NCBI GenBank assembly: GCA_902476355.1
Contig: CABSCS010000002.1
Span: forward strand, 1 to 64,000
Length of the DNA: 64,000 nucleotides
Source: UMGS2069 sp900557585
Lineage (GTDB): Bacteria; Bacillota; Clostridia; Christensenellales; UBA1242
Direction of reading: 5' to 3'
The notes under the pieces are model-generated. The model did not search any database. It saw only the letters and a list, made by a program, of their open reading frames with translations, and had not been told where the DNA came from. The first letter of the stretch is position 1; every line of letters starts with the position of its first letter. Shown in pieces: positions 17,776-25,438 of this stretch. The position numbers and the translations under genes are program-made.

Positions 17776-18620
17776 TAAACAGAAGAGTTTTTCTTTTGCT
17801 TTTGATTGATTTTTTTGAGTATGTCTTTGTGGAAAATTGTTTCAACAATTTCTTGAATAATGGTTTCAAGTTCGCTTCCGTCAGAATAGTCGGCTTTGGC
17901 AATATAGTCAACTCGGTTTTGGTTGATGAGAGTTTTATAATAGTCTGGCAAATTGTCTGCGTCGTACACACCAATTGAATATCCTTTCTTTGAACGAAGC
18001 AGTTTCATTGACGGAATATCGGTTTCGCTGTCGCCAATATAAATAATGTTTTCAAATGGGATTCGGCGTTCTTCGTGTGACATATAGCCGTTCACGCTGG
18101 CGTCAATTGGTGAAAAAATGCCTTTGTTGATTCGGAAAAGAAATTGGGTTTTGTTTGTATAGTTCAGTTCAAGTGCTGGCCAAAAAGCCTCGCCTTTTTC
18201 ATCATAGCAATAACTGCAAGCATAAATTTCTTTAAAGTATTTTGAAAGCGTTGTTCCCTCTACAATTTCTTTCATTCCAGAAGAAATGATATAGTGTTCA
18301 ATTTCAACACCTTTTTGCTCGCCAAATTTGTTGATGCGGTCAAACCATGTGTCAAGACCTGCATAATATTCAATGTCTTTTCCGCACGATTGGAAAAATT
18401 CGCGGGTTGGGGCAATGCCTTTTTCTTTGCATTCTTTTAAAACCATATAAAGATATGACATGATATTGTTTGCTTCGTGGTCTTTTGAAAATTGCGCGCA
18501 TTCTGCCCAAAAGTCGTTAATGTTCATGTTCAGCTCGCGAATCAAGCCATAGCCTTGCATGTCGCTTTGCGAAAGGGTGCGGTCGAAATCATAACAAATT
18601 GCAACTTTAATTTTTTCCAT
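17775..18620 (-). CDS. HAD-family phosphatase
   Basis: A 281-residue haloacid dehalogenase-type hydrolase with a phosphoserine phosphatase-like core. Motif I is CYDFDRTLS (nucleophile Asp and the second Asp, residues about 10-14). Motif II is IISSGMKEI. Motif IV is IYIGDSETDIPSM. A helical cap lies between motifs I and II. The substrate is unknown. AAGGAGA precedes ATG 18620. The C-terminus (ILKKINQKQKKNSSV) is basic. Confidence 0.88.
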   Translation of the reverse strand: MEKIKVAICYDFDRTLSQSDMQGYGLIRELNMNINDFWAECAQFSKDHEANNIMSYLYMVLKECKEKGIAPTREFFQSCGKDIEYYAGLDTWFDRINKFGEQKGVEIEHYIISSGMKEIVEGTTLSKYFKEIYACSYCYDEKGEAFWPALELNYTNKTQFLFRINKGIFSPIDASVNGYMSHEERRIPFENIIYIGDSETDIPSMKLLRSKKGYSIGVYDADNLPDYYKTLINQNRVDYIAKADYSDGSELETIIQEIVETIFHKDILKKINQKQKKNSSV

Positions 18621-18638
18621 TTTGTTCTCCTTGGTTTT

Positions 18639-18668
18639 ATTTTATCACAAAAATATTGACTCTGTCAA
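18639..18668 (-). promoter_or_regulatory. Promoter of the HAD gene with overlapping inverted repeat
   Basis: On the minus strand: TTGACA, 18-base spacer, TAAAAT with an upstream TG. The -35 box is part of the inverted repeat ATTGAC/GTCAAT (18654-18670), a possible operator. Confidence 0.6.
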
Positions 18669-18711
18669 TAATGGCGAAATTTGGCAATATTTCAAAAAGT
18701 TCTAAATATGA

Positions 18712-18740
18712 TTGCAAACCGCCCGAAAGTTTGTTATAAT
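18712..18740 (+). promoter_or_regulatory. Promoter of the 375-residue hypothetical gene
   Basis: TTGCAA (18712-18717), 17-base spacer, TATAAT (18735-18740), then GAGGA before ATG 18762. Confidence 0.75.
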
Positions 18741-18761
18741 CGCACAATACGAGGACGAAAA

Positions 18762-19889
18762 ATGATAATTTATAAACAAATGCTTGAAGAAGCCAAGAAA
18801 GAAACCAATATTGTTGATAAAACTGCAATTTTAACCGCGTGTTTGAATGTTTTGAAAAATGAAAATCCAAAACTTTCAATTTCCGACCGAAATGAGATTT
18901 TTGAATATGCTTTTGAAGAACTCAAACCGCTTGAAAAACAAATTGAAAACGCAAAAACCTATAAAGAGCGTGACAGCATTTTTGCTCTTTGCGATAAACT
19001 TTTGTCGCTTATCATGCTTTCAAAAAGCGCAAATGAAAACACTGCACAAACACTTATCAGCCTTCTTGAATGTGTGAATAAATATCGTGTTTTGGAAAAT
19101 GCAATTGATGAGATGTTTGCAAAAGACAAAATTGGCGAAAACGATGTTAAAAAAGTTCTTGAAAAAGCAACTGAAACCAAAGAAACCTATGAAAAAGGGC
19201 GACTTTTTGCTGGTCTTATGCACTATGAAAAAATGTATGACAAAATTTCAGACGAAGGCAAAAATTTGATTGTGAAGTTTTTGAACAAAGAAACCTTAGA
19301 GGGTGTTTTGGCGTTTGATAAACTTGATGAAGATGGAAAGTATAATCTTGAAATTTTGTGTGACCTTTTAAGACTTTACTATAATAAAGACACGGTTCGC
19401 ATTTTGAAAACTGCCGAACAAATTGAAAGTCCAGCAATTGCGTTCTATTCTGCTGATTCGCTTTTGGAACTTGATGAAGTGCCCGACAAAAAAACAATTT
19501 CATATCTTGCAAAAAATATTGTTTATGCATGTTTGATTCATGATTCTCTTGAAAAGAATGGGCTGATTGAAATGTTCCCAAAAGAACTTGATGACGAGGT
19601 TTATCTTGCAAAAAGCGACCTTGTGCATTGGCTTTGCTATCCAACCGAACTTGGAAAAGAACCAGATGAAATTGAATTTTTGGGAAAAGCAAAAAAGCAC
19701 AAAGAAGTTTTCCATGTTTTCAAATATAAGTCAAACAGCGACAAACTTCCAGAAGAAAAACACAACATTTGGCTTGTTGGTTGGAGTGGAAGTGAGGGTG
19801 GAACTTTCAGCGATTTTGATTTGCTTTCAGATTTTGAAAAGAAAACCGAAGAAAAAACTTTCAAAAACATTGTGAAAAAATGTTTATAA
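18762..19889 (+). CDS. Hypothetical helical protein
   Basis: A 375-residue cytoplasmic protein with no family that I recognise. Residues 1-230 are almost entirely amphipathic helix with many Leu/Lys/Glu and could form a HEAT/TPR-like solenoid. The C-terminal 100 residues are mixed, with LVHWLCYPTELGKEPDEIEFLGKAKKHKEVFHVFKYKS followed by IWLVGWSGSEGGTFSDFD, which looks like a small globular domain. The promoter and ribosome site (GAGGA) are good and it is followed by a perfect terminator, so it is a real gene. It is divergent from the HAD gene. Confidence 0.8.
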   Translation: MIIYKQMLEEAKKETNIVDKTAILTACLNVLKNENPKLSISDRNEIFEYAFEELKPLEKQIENAKTYKERDSIFALCDKLLSLIMLSKSANENTAQTLISLLECVNKYRVLENAIDEMFAKDKIGENDVKKVLEKATETKETYEKGRLFAGLMHYEKMYDKISDEGKNLIVKFLNKETLEGVLAFDKLDEDGKYNLEILCDLLRLYYNKDTVRILKTAEQIESPAIAFYSADSLLELDEVPDKKTISYLAKNIVYACLIHDSLEKNGLIEMFPKELDDEVYLAKSDLVHWLCYPTELGKEPDEIEFLGKAKKHKEVFHVFKYKSNSDKLPEEKHNIWLVGWSGSEGGTFSDFDLLSDFEKKTEEKTFKNIVKKCL

Positions 19890-19891
19890 AA

Positions 19892-19920
19892 AAAGACCAA
19901 ATTTTGGTCTTTTTCTTTTT
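19892..19920. terminator. Bidirectional terminator before pyrG
   Basis: AAAGACCAAA/TTTGGTCTTT stem with T runs on both strands. It serves the hypothetical gene and the convergent pyrG. Confidence 0.88.
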
Positions 19921-19925
19921 CAAAT

Positions 19926-21533
19926 TTATTTGTTTTCTTTCCTTTCTTTTGCAGATTTGACAAACGCAATAAAAAGTGGGTGTGGCTTGGTTGGTCTGCT
20001 TTTGAGTTCTGGATGGAACTGAACCCCAAGAAAGAATGGGTGAGAAGGAATTTCAATTGTTTCAACAATGTTTCTGTTTTTCTCAATGCCAGAAACAACA
20101 AGTCCGTTTTTCAACAAAACATCTTTATAGTCGTTGTTAAATTCATAACGGTGGCGGTGTCTTTCGCTTGCAGTTTCACTTTTATATGCGTTTTTCATGA
20201 TTGTGCCGTCTTTAATTGTGCAGGTGTATGCCCCAAGACGCATTGTTCCTCCCTTGATTTTTCCTTTTTGGTCGGGCATAAGGTCAATCACGCAGTTCTC
20301 GCCGTTTTCATCAAACTCGCGTGAGGTTGCATTTTTAATGTTTGCAACATTTCTTGCAAATTCAATAACTGCAATTTGCATTCCAAGACAAATTCCAAAA
20401 TATGGGACATTGTGTGTTCTTGCATATTTGCATGCAAGGATTTTTCCCTCAATTCCGCGCATTCCAAACCCACCAGGAACCAAGATTGCGTCGGCAAAAG
20501 AAAGCAATTGTTCGGCTTTTTCGTCGCTTGTGATATCTTCACTTTCAACAAATTCAAGTTTTGTGAAAACACCATTTTCATAGCCGGCATGTTTAAGTGC
20601 TTCAACAATTGAAATATACGAGTCGCGAAGTTTGCAATATTTTCCAACGATTGCAATTTTAACTTCTCCTTTGCGATTTTTTTGTTTTTCAATCATTTTG
20701 TCCCACTCGCTGAAATCAATTGGGGTTTCAGGAAGCGAAAGTTCGCGAAGAACAACACTATCAAGTTTTTCGTTAAACAAAAATCTTGGGCAACTGTAAA
20801 TGTCGGGAAGGGTGATGTCGTTTATAACGCAGTCGGTTTTCACATTGCAGAACATTGCAATTTTTGAAAGGAGCGACTTGTCAACCTCTGTGTCCGAACG
20901 AGCAATGATAATGTTTGGGCGAATGCCAAGGCTTTGAAGTTCTTTCACCGAATGTTGGGTTGGCTTGCTTTTATATTCGTCACTGCCAGTGATAAATGGC
21001 ACAAGGCAAACATGAATAAACAAACAATTTTCAAGTCCAACTTCAAGCGAAAATTGGCGAATGCTTTCAATGAATGGTTGGCTTTCAATGTCGCCAATTG
21101 TTCCACCAATTTCGGTGATTAAAATGTCGGGCTGGTTCGCCGAAACATTGTCTTTGATAAAGTTTTTAATTTCGTTAGTAATGTGGGGGATAATTTGAAC
21201 GGTTTTTCCAAGATAGTCGCCATTTCTTTCTTTGTTTAAAACTCTCCAATAAACCCCACCACTTGTAATGTTAGAGTGGCAGTTTAAACTAATGTCAATG
21301 AAACGCTCATAGTGTCCAAGGTCAAGGTCGGTTTCGGTTCCGTCATCGGTAACGAAAACCTCGCCATGTTCTTGTGGGTTCATGGTTCCGGGGTCAATGT
21401 TAAGATATGGGTCGAACTTTTCAACAAAAACCTTGTAACCCCTCATTTTAAGCAGTCTGCCAAGGCTTGCAGCAACAATTCCTTTTCCAAGCCCAGACAC
21501 AACACCGCCAGTAACGAAAATATATTTTGTCAT
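19926..21533 (-). CDS. pyrG: CTP synthase
   Basis: This enzyme makes CTP from UTP, ATP and glutamine (535 residues, normal length). The N-terminal synthase domain starts KYIFVTGGVVSGLGKGI and includes DPYLNIDPGTMNPQEHGEVFVTDDG. The C-terminal class I glutamine amidotransferase domain has the nucleophile in GICLGMQ and the His/Glu pair in FHPE. Start 21533 has AAGGAG upstream. An in-frame ATG at 21614 lies before the leader hairpin and would add 27 residues, but it has no ribosome site. Expression is probably controlled by the hairpin terminator in the leader. Confidence 0.97.
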   Translation of the reverse strand: MTKYIFVTGGVVSGLGKGIVAASLGRLLKMRGYKVFVEKFDPYLNIDPGTMNPQEHGEVFVTDDGTETDLDLGHYERFIDISLNCHSNITSGGVYWRVLNKERNGDYLGKTVQIIPHITNEIKNFIKDNVSANQPDILITEIGGTIGDIESQPFIESIRQFSLEVGLENCLFIHVCLVPFITGSDEYKSKPTQHSVKELQSLGIRPNIIIARSDTEVDKSLLSKIAMFCNVKTDCVINDITLPDIYSCPRFLFNEKLDSVVLRELSLPETPIDFSEWDKMIEKQKNRKGEVKIAIVGKYCKLRDSYISIVEALKHAGYENGVFTKLEFVESEDITSDEKAEQLLSFADAILVPGGFGMRGIEGKILACKYARTHNVPYFGICLGMQIAVIEFARNVANIKNATSREFDENGENCVIDLMPDQKGKIKGGTMRLGAYTCTIKDGTIMKNAYKSETASERHRHRYEFNNDYKDVLLKNGLVVSGIEKNRNIVETIEIPSHPFFLGVQFHPELKSRPTKPHPLFIAFVKSAKERKENK

Positions 21534-21550
21534 GTTTTTTCTCCTTATAA

Positions 21551-21608
21551 AAACAAAAAAAGAGTTTTTTTTTAAGGAAAATCTTGTTTTCCCCTCAAAA
21601 AAACTCTT
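21551..21608 (-). terminator. Intrinsic terminator in the pyrG leader (attenuator candidate)
   Basis: Reading the minus strand, AAGAGTTTTTTT (21608-21597) pairs with the AAAAAACTCTT strand. An inner GGAAAA/TTTTCC stem lies within it, and TTTTTTTG follows at 21560-21551. It lies between the probable promoter and the pyrG ribosome site, so readthrough must be regulated or partial. In Bacillus, pyrG is controlled by CTP-sensitive attenuation. The GGGC start needed for that exact mechanism is not evident here. Confidence 0.7.
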
Positions 21609-21629
21609 ATTCATTTTATTTATATTTTG

Positions 21630-21659
21630 AGTTTATCACATTTGTTTTGGTGTTGTAAA
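21630..21659 (-). promoter_or_regulatory. Probable pyrG promoter
   Basis: Minus strand: TTTACA, 18-base spacer ending in TGA, TAAACT (extended -10). Confidence 0.45.
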
Positions 21660-21738
21660 CAAATTTGTGGGAGGTTTCAAAAATATGAAAATTTTTGTGC
21701 AATGTGTTGTAAATTTGAAAAATTTTGCATTTTGGTGC

Positions 21739-21767
21739 TTGACAAAAATCTGTGTGGTTGATACAAT
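21739..21767 (+). promoter_or_regulatory. Consensus promoter upstream of the U32 peptidase leader
   Basis: TTGACA (21739-21744), 17-base spacer, TACAAT (21762-21767). Confidence 0.8.
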
Positions 21768-21773
21768 AGAAAT

Positions 21774-21885
21774 GTAACTTATACCATACCAAAAACAAAT
21801 AGGTTACTAAAATAAAGGCAACGAAAGTTGCCAAAGGTAGCATTTTTGCTATCCAGTAAGTGATTGCCGTTTGGCAATCTTTTTT
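21774..21885 (+). ncRNA. Switch-like structured leader ending in a terminator
   Basis: Four hairpins can form in order. GTAACTTAT (21774-21782) pairs with ATAGGTTAC (21799-21807). GGCAAC-GAAA-GTTGCC spans 21817-21832. GGTAGC pairs with GCTATC (21836-21853). GATTGCC-GTTT-GGCAATC plus a T run (21862-21885) is an intrinsic terminator. Alternative pairings exist: GTTGCC (21827-21832) can take GGCAAT from the terminator, and ACTTA (21777-21781) can pair with TAAGT (21857-21861). This is the architecture of a transcriptional riboswitch or attenuator. I do not recognise the aptamer class. Confidence 0.55.
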
Positions 21886-21917
21886 ATGCAAAATCTCTTT
21901 TCTTTTTGAAAAGGAAA

Positions 21918-21926
21918 TGATATACT
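21918..21926 (+). promoter_or_regulatory. Second, proximal extended -10 of the U32 peptidase gene
   Basis: TGATATACT ends 7 bases before ATG 21934. A transcript from here would bypass the terminator and be leaderless. Confidence 0.4.
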
Positions 21927-21933
21927 TTTTCAT

Positions 21934-23934
21934 ATGAAACTTTTATCACCAGTTGGAAATTTTGAAAGTCTGAAAATGGCGGTTTATAATGGCGCAGATG
22001 AGGTTTATCTTGGCATCAGCGACTATAACGCCCGAAACAACATTGATGGTTTTTCACTTGAAAACCTTGATGATGTTGTTCTTTTCTGTCACATTTTTGG
22101 TGTGAAAGTGAACCTTGCCGTGAACATTTTGTTTCGTGACAGCGAACTTGAAAACGCTGTGAATGTTGTTGTGACAGCGTTCAATAAAGGTGTTGATTGC
22201 TTCATTATTCAAGACCTTGGGCTTGCCTCGATTCTTCACGAAAACTATCCAGAAATTGAACTTCATGCAAGCACTCAAATGGGAATTTGCAATTTGGCGG
22301 GCGCAAAATATGTTGAAAAACTTGGCTTTTCAAGAGTTGTTCTTGCGCGCGAAACTCCGCTTGAAGAAATAAAAAGCATAAAACAAAACACAAACTTTGA
22401 AATTGAATATTTTGTTCAAGGCGCGCTTTGTGTTTGCTTTTCGGGAAACTGCTTTTTGAGTTCCTATCTTTGCGATGCCAGTGGCAACCGCGGAAAGTGC
22501 AAGCAACTTTGCCGTTTGCCATATGAATTTTTGAAAAATGGAAAAGTCCTCAAATCTGGCTATTTGCTTTCAGCAAAAGATTTTAACATGTCAAAAAAAC
22601 TTTCGGTTTTAAAAGATGCTGGTGTTGATGTTTTGAAAATCGAGGGCAGGGCAAGAAGACCTTTCTATGTTGGCGAGGTCACTAAACAATATGCTTTGGC
22701 ACTGCAAAACAAAAAGCCTTCTGAAAAACAAATTGAACTTGCTTTCAATCGCGAATATACTGCGGGATATTTTGACGGCAACGGAAGCATTATTTCAAAA
22801 TATAACAACCACATTGGCGTTTTTGTTGGAAATGTTTTAAAAGTGAAAAATGGCAAAAAGTTCAACGAATTTGAGTTTTCTTCAAACATGGAAATTTCGC
22901 CAAAGTCGGTGATAAAACTTTTTGACGAAGACAAAGAGGAAAATGTTGTTTCGCTTTTCGACCTTAAAAAAGTGGGCAAAAACACATATAAAGCAACAAC
23001 AACTCAAAATGTGAAAGTTGGAAATTCTGTTCATCTTATGGTTGAGGCAGAGTCTGAACAAAAAATGCTTCAAACTGTGAAAAAGGCAGATTTAAAAATT
23101 GAAATCAATGCTTTTTCAGGCAACAAACTTTGCGTTAAAACAAATATTTTTGGCAAAGAAATAAAGGTGTTTGGAGAAGTCTTGCAAACTGCCAAAAACA
23201 TGGCACTTTCAAAAGAAGATGTTCAAAATTGTTTTGATAAAAATGAGTTTTTCAAAGCAGAAATCAACTTTAAAACCGACGGCGTTTTTGTTTTGAAATC
23301 ATCGCTCAACCAAACAAGAAGAGAGTTTTTTGAAAAGGTGAAAGAGCAGGTTCTTTGTGCTTTTTCTCACAATGAAAAACCATTTACTCTTGGAAAAACA
23401 AAAGAGCCAAAAGTGTTTGATGAATTCGAAATTATTGAAGACAAAAATCAAAAAGCCGAGAAGAAAAATGTTATATATTCACCCGAAACATATGATGAAG
23501 CAGACATTTGCTCTTTCAAAGAGAAGTGTGAAAAAGAGGGCAAAAAAATGTTTCTTGATTTGCCAAACTTTGCACTAAGCAAAGATGTTGAATTTCTTCA
23601 AAACATTGTTCAAAAAAACAAGATTCCAGTTGTTTGCAACAACTATTATGCCGTTGATTTTTGCACAGAAAAAGTTGCTGGTGGCGGTCTTGATGTTTTC
23701 AACAAAGTTTCAGCAAACAAACTGAACATGCCAGTCATTGCAAGTGAAGATTGTTTTGCAAAGCGCACAGATTTTCCCTTTATGACGCTTCGACATTGTC
23801 CAATGAAGTGTTTGCTTGGTGCATCGTGTGCATCTTGCCCATATGAAAACGGCTTTGAATATCGAATGCAAAATGGAAAAATCCTTAAACTTAAACGCAA
23901 AAAACTTTCAACTTGCACATTCTATTTGAAATAA
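21934..23934 (+). CDS. U32 family peptidase / tRNA-rRNA hydroxylation-type protein
   Basis: A 666-residue member of family U32. It was named for collagenase-like peptidases, but related proteins such as TrhP and RlhA serve RNA hydroxylation. The N-terminal TIM-barrel-like domain begins KLLSPVGNFESLKMAVYNGADEVYLG. The family signature is EYFVQGALCVCFSGNCFLSS, with a cysteine cluster continuing to GKCKQLC that could bind Fe-S. The C-terminal 350 residues are an extended accessory region, ending in a second cysteine cluster MKCLLGASCASC. No Shine-Dalgarno site is at normal distance. It is transcribed alone. Confidence 0.9.
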   Translation: MKLLSPVGNFESLKMAVYNGADEVYLGISDYNARNNIDGFSLENLDDVVLFCHIFGVKVNLAVNILFRDSELENAVNVVVTAFNKGVDCFIIQDLGLASILHENYPEIELHASTQMGICNLAGAKYVEKLGFSRVVLARETPLEEIKSIKQNTNFEIEYFVQGALCVCFSGNCFLSSYLCDASGNRGKCKQLCRLPYEFLKNGKVLKSGYLLSAKDFNMSKKLSVLKDAGVDVLKIEGRARRPFYVGEVTKQYALALQNKKPSEKQIELAFNREYTAGYFDGNGSIISKYNNHIGVFVGNVLKVKNGKKFNEFEFSSNMEISPKSVIKLFDEDKEENVVSLFDLKKVGKNTYKATTTQNVKVGNSVHLMVEAESEQKMLQTVKKADLKIEINAFSGNKLCVKTNIFGKEIKVFGEVLQTAKNMALSKEDVQNCFDKNEFFKAEINFKTDGVFVLKSSLNQTRREFFEKVKEQVLCAFSHNEKPFTLGKTKEPKVFDEFEIIEDKNQKAEKKNVIYSPETYDEADICSFKEKCEKEGKKMFLDLPNFALSKDVEFLQNIVQKNKIPVVCNNYYAVDFCTEKVAGGGLDVFNKVSANKLNMPVIASEDCFAKRTDFPFMTLRHCPMKCLLGASCASCPYENGFEYRMQNGKILKLKRKKLSTCTFYLK

Positions 23935-23942
23935 ATCAAAAT

Positions 23943-23971
23943 AAAAGACCCACTTTCGTGAGTCTTTTTTA
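23943..23971 (+). terminator. Terminator of the U32 peptidase gene
   Basis: AAAGACCCAC/GTGAGTCTTT stem with one mismatch, TTTC loop, then a T tract. Confidence 0.82.
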
Positions 23972-24004
23972 TCTTTGAAATAACTGTAAACAATTATATA
24001 ACAC

Positions 24005-24033
24005 TTGCACATTTAAAAATAAAATGATAGAAT
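24005..24033 (+). promoter_or_regulatory. Promoter of the tRNA-Ser(GGA) locus
   Basis: TTGCAC (24005-24010), 17-base spacer, TAGAAT (24028-24033). The transcript would include the partial tRNA copy, the hairpin insert and the intact tRNA. Confidence 0.6.
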
Positions 24034-24061
24034 ATTTGCATGTCACAACTAAATAATTTTA

Positions 24062-24097
24062 TAAATTAAAGCACATGCAGAGATGTCCGAGTGGTTT
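24062..24097 (+). repeat. Direct copy of the tRNA-Ser(GGA) leader and 5' end
   Basis: Bases 24062-24097 are identical to 24278-24313. The repeat covers 15 bases of the upstream flank plus the first 21 bases of the tRNA, including the acceptor 5' strand and part of the D arm. The copy breaks off inside the D loop and cannot make a tRNA by itself. Confidence 0.9.
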
Positions 24098-24277
24098 GCG
24101 TCAAACCTTGTCCTGTATTTAGGCTTGCTTTGACAGGTGTCAAACCATCGCCATTGAAACGAACAAGGTTTTCCTTTCCCCATAAGATTTTTTAGAAAAA
24201 ATCTTATGGAGACCCCAATATATGCACCTTAAACCACAACAAGTTGCGCTGGTGCGAATATATCTTAATATTTTTAG
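24098..24277 (+). other. Structured insert between the partial and the intact tRNA-Ser
   Basis: No gene. AAACCTTGT (24103-24111) pairs with ACAAGGTTT (24163-24171) around a TTTGAC/GTCAAA hairpin (24129-24144). A perfect 14-bp hairpin CCATAAGATTTTTT/AAAAAATCTTATGG with a 2-base loop follows (24180-24209). TGCACCTTAAACCAC (24223-24237) is an exact reverse complement of the D-arm region of the downstream tRNA (24307-24321). Confidence 0.7.
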
Positions 24278-24292
24278 TAAATTAAAGCACAT

Positions 24293-24382
24293 GCAGAGAT
24301 GTCCGAGTGGTTTAAGGTGCAACCCTGGAAAGGTTGTGTACGGGAAACTGTACCACGAGTTCGAATCTCGTTCTCTGCGCCA
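24293..24382 (+). tRNA. tRNA-Ser (anticodon GGA)
   Basis: A 90-base gene. The acceptor stem GCAGAGA/TCTCTGC is followed by G and an encoded CCA. The anticodon stem CAACC/GGTTG holds loop CTGGAAA, so the anticodon is GGA. A long variable arm (GTACGGGAAACTGTAC region) is typical of tRNA-Ser. The T arm contains GTTCGAATC. Confidence 0.97.
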
Positions 24383-24392
24383 CTAACAATGC

Positions 24393-24422
24393 AAAAACCC
24401 ACGTTTGTGGGTTTTTCTTTTT
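24393..24422 (+). terminator. Terminator of tRNA-Ser(GGA)
   Basis: AAAAACCCAC/GTGGGTTTTT stem with a GTTT loop. Confidence 0.88.
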
Positions 24423-24450
24423 TCTGTGGAGAAGTGAAGGGATAAAAACA

Positions 24451-24598
24451 TTGCAACAATTCATCACTCATTGCTATATTATTGGAGAACCGCTACATTA
24501 AAAAATGATAATCAACAATTAAAACAAATAATAAAATAAAAAACGACTTTTTGTGTATATAAAAAATACAGACGAGTTGTCTGTATTTTTATTTTTAA
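24451..24598 (+). ncRNA. Orphan promoter-terminator unit (small RNA candidate)
   Basis: TTGCAA (24451-24456), 18-base spacer and TATATT (24475-24480) are followed by about 80 bases without a usable ORF. An intrinsic terminator then follows: AAAATACAGAC/GTCTGTATTTT, 24563-24589, plus T run. The predicted RNA runs from about 24487 to 24598. No family was recognised. The rest of the gap between tRNA-Ser and rubrerythrin holds only the rubrerythrin promoter. Confidence 0.4.
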
Positions 24599-24709
24599 CA
24601 AGCAGATTCATCTTCAAGTTTAATGTCAATCATAAGAAAAGCATGGCAAAATTAAAAGAGAATGTTAGTATGCAAAGTGTAAAAAAATAGTGAAAATGGG
24701 ACAAAACGC

Positions 24710-24738
24710 TTGCCGAAAAGTCGATTTATTGTTAAAAT
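24710..24738 (+). promoter_or_regulatory. Promoter of the rubrerythrin gene
   Basis: TTGCCG (24710-24715), 17-base spacer, TAAAAT (24733-24738). Confidence 0.55.
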
Positions 24739-24764
24739 ATGAAAAAAAACAAAGGAGAAAGAAA

Positions 24765-25301
24765 ATGAACAAATATTTTGGAACAAAAACCGAACAAAAC
24801 TTGCAAGCCGCTTTTGCTGGTGAATCTCAGGCAAGAAATAAATATACATATTTTGCATCTGTTGCAAAGAAAGAGGGCTATGAGCAAATCAGCGAAATTT
24901 TCCTTAAAACTGCTGAAAACGAAAAAGAGCATGCAAAAATGTGGTTTAAAGAGTTGAATGGAATTGGAAACACTGCTGAAAATCTTGAAGCCGCTGCTGC
25001 TGGTGAAAACTTTGAATGGACAGATATGTATGAAAACTTTGCAAAGGTTGCAGAAGAAGAGGGCTTTAAAGAACTTGCATACAAATTCCGCGCTGTTGGA
25101 GCAATTGAAAAAACGCACGAAGAAAGATATCGCGCACTTTTAAACAATGTTGAAACAAAAAAGGTGTTTGAAAAATCTTCTGTTTCTGTTTGGGAATGCA
25201 GAAATTGTGGGCACATTGTTGTTGGAACAAAAGCACCAGAGGTTTGCCCTGTTTGTGCACATCCACAAAGTTATTTCGAGGTTAGAAAAGAAAACTATTA
25301 A
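24765..25301 (+). CDS. rbr: Rubrerythrin
   Basis: A 178-residue non-haem di-iron peroxidase that reduces hydrogen peroxide in anaerobes, acting in the cytoplasm. The N-terminal four-helix domain carries the iron-ligand motifs FAGESQARNKY and ENEKEHAKMW, with a second pair later (KFRAVGAIEKTHEERY). The C-terminal rubredoxin domain has CRNCGHIVVGTKAPEVCPVCAH with both C-x-x-C pairs (residues about 148-167). AAAGGAG precedes ATG 24765. It is monocistronic between its own promoter and a terminator. Confidence 0.97.
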   Translation: MNKYFGTKTEQNLQAAFAGESQARNKYTYFASVAKKEGYEQISEIFLKTAENEKEHAKMWFKELNGIGNTAENLEAAAAGENFEWTDMYENFAKVAEEEGFKELAYKFRAVGAIEKTHEERYRALLNNVETKKVFEKSSVSVWECRNCGHIVVGTKAPEVCPVCAHPQSYFEVRKENY

Positions 25302-25308
25302 AATTTCA

Positions 25309-25333
25309 AACAGAGGTTTATGCCTCTGTTTTT
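25309..25333 (+). terminator. Terminator of rubrerythrin
   Basis: AACAGAGG/CCTCTGTT stem, 6-base loop, T run. Confidence 0.9.
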
Positions 25334-25375
25334 TTATGTCGATTTTTATTTATTATTGTAAATTACACCAATGTT

Positions 25376-25405
25376 TTGACTGTACTGTTTTTTTTATGAT
25401 ATAAT
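25376..25405 (+). promoter_or_regulatory. Promoter of the YwaF-like operon
   Basis: TTGACT (25376-25381), 18-base spacer ending TGA, TATAAT (25400-25405): consensus-like with an extended -10. Confidence 0.8.
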
Positions 25406-25438
25406 CGGTCTAGCAAAAGAAAAAAGGATAAAGTACAT

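Noticed and set aside
24274..24471. 65-codon ORF antisense to tRNA-Ser(GGA)
   Set aside because: It is the complement of the tRNA and its terminator. No ribosome site.
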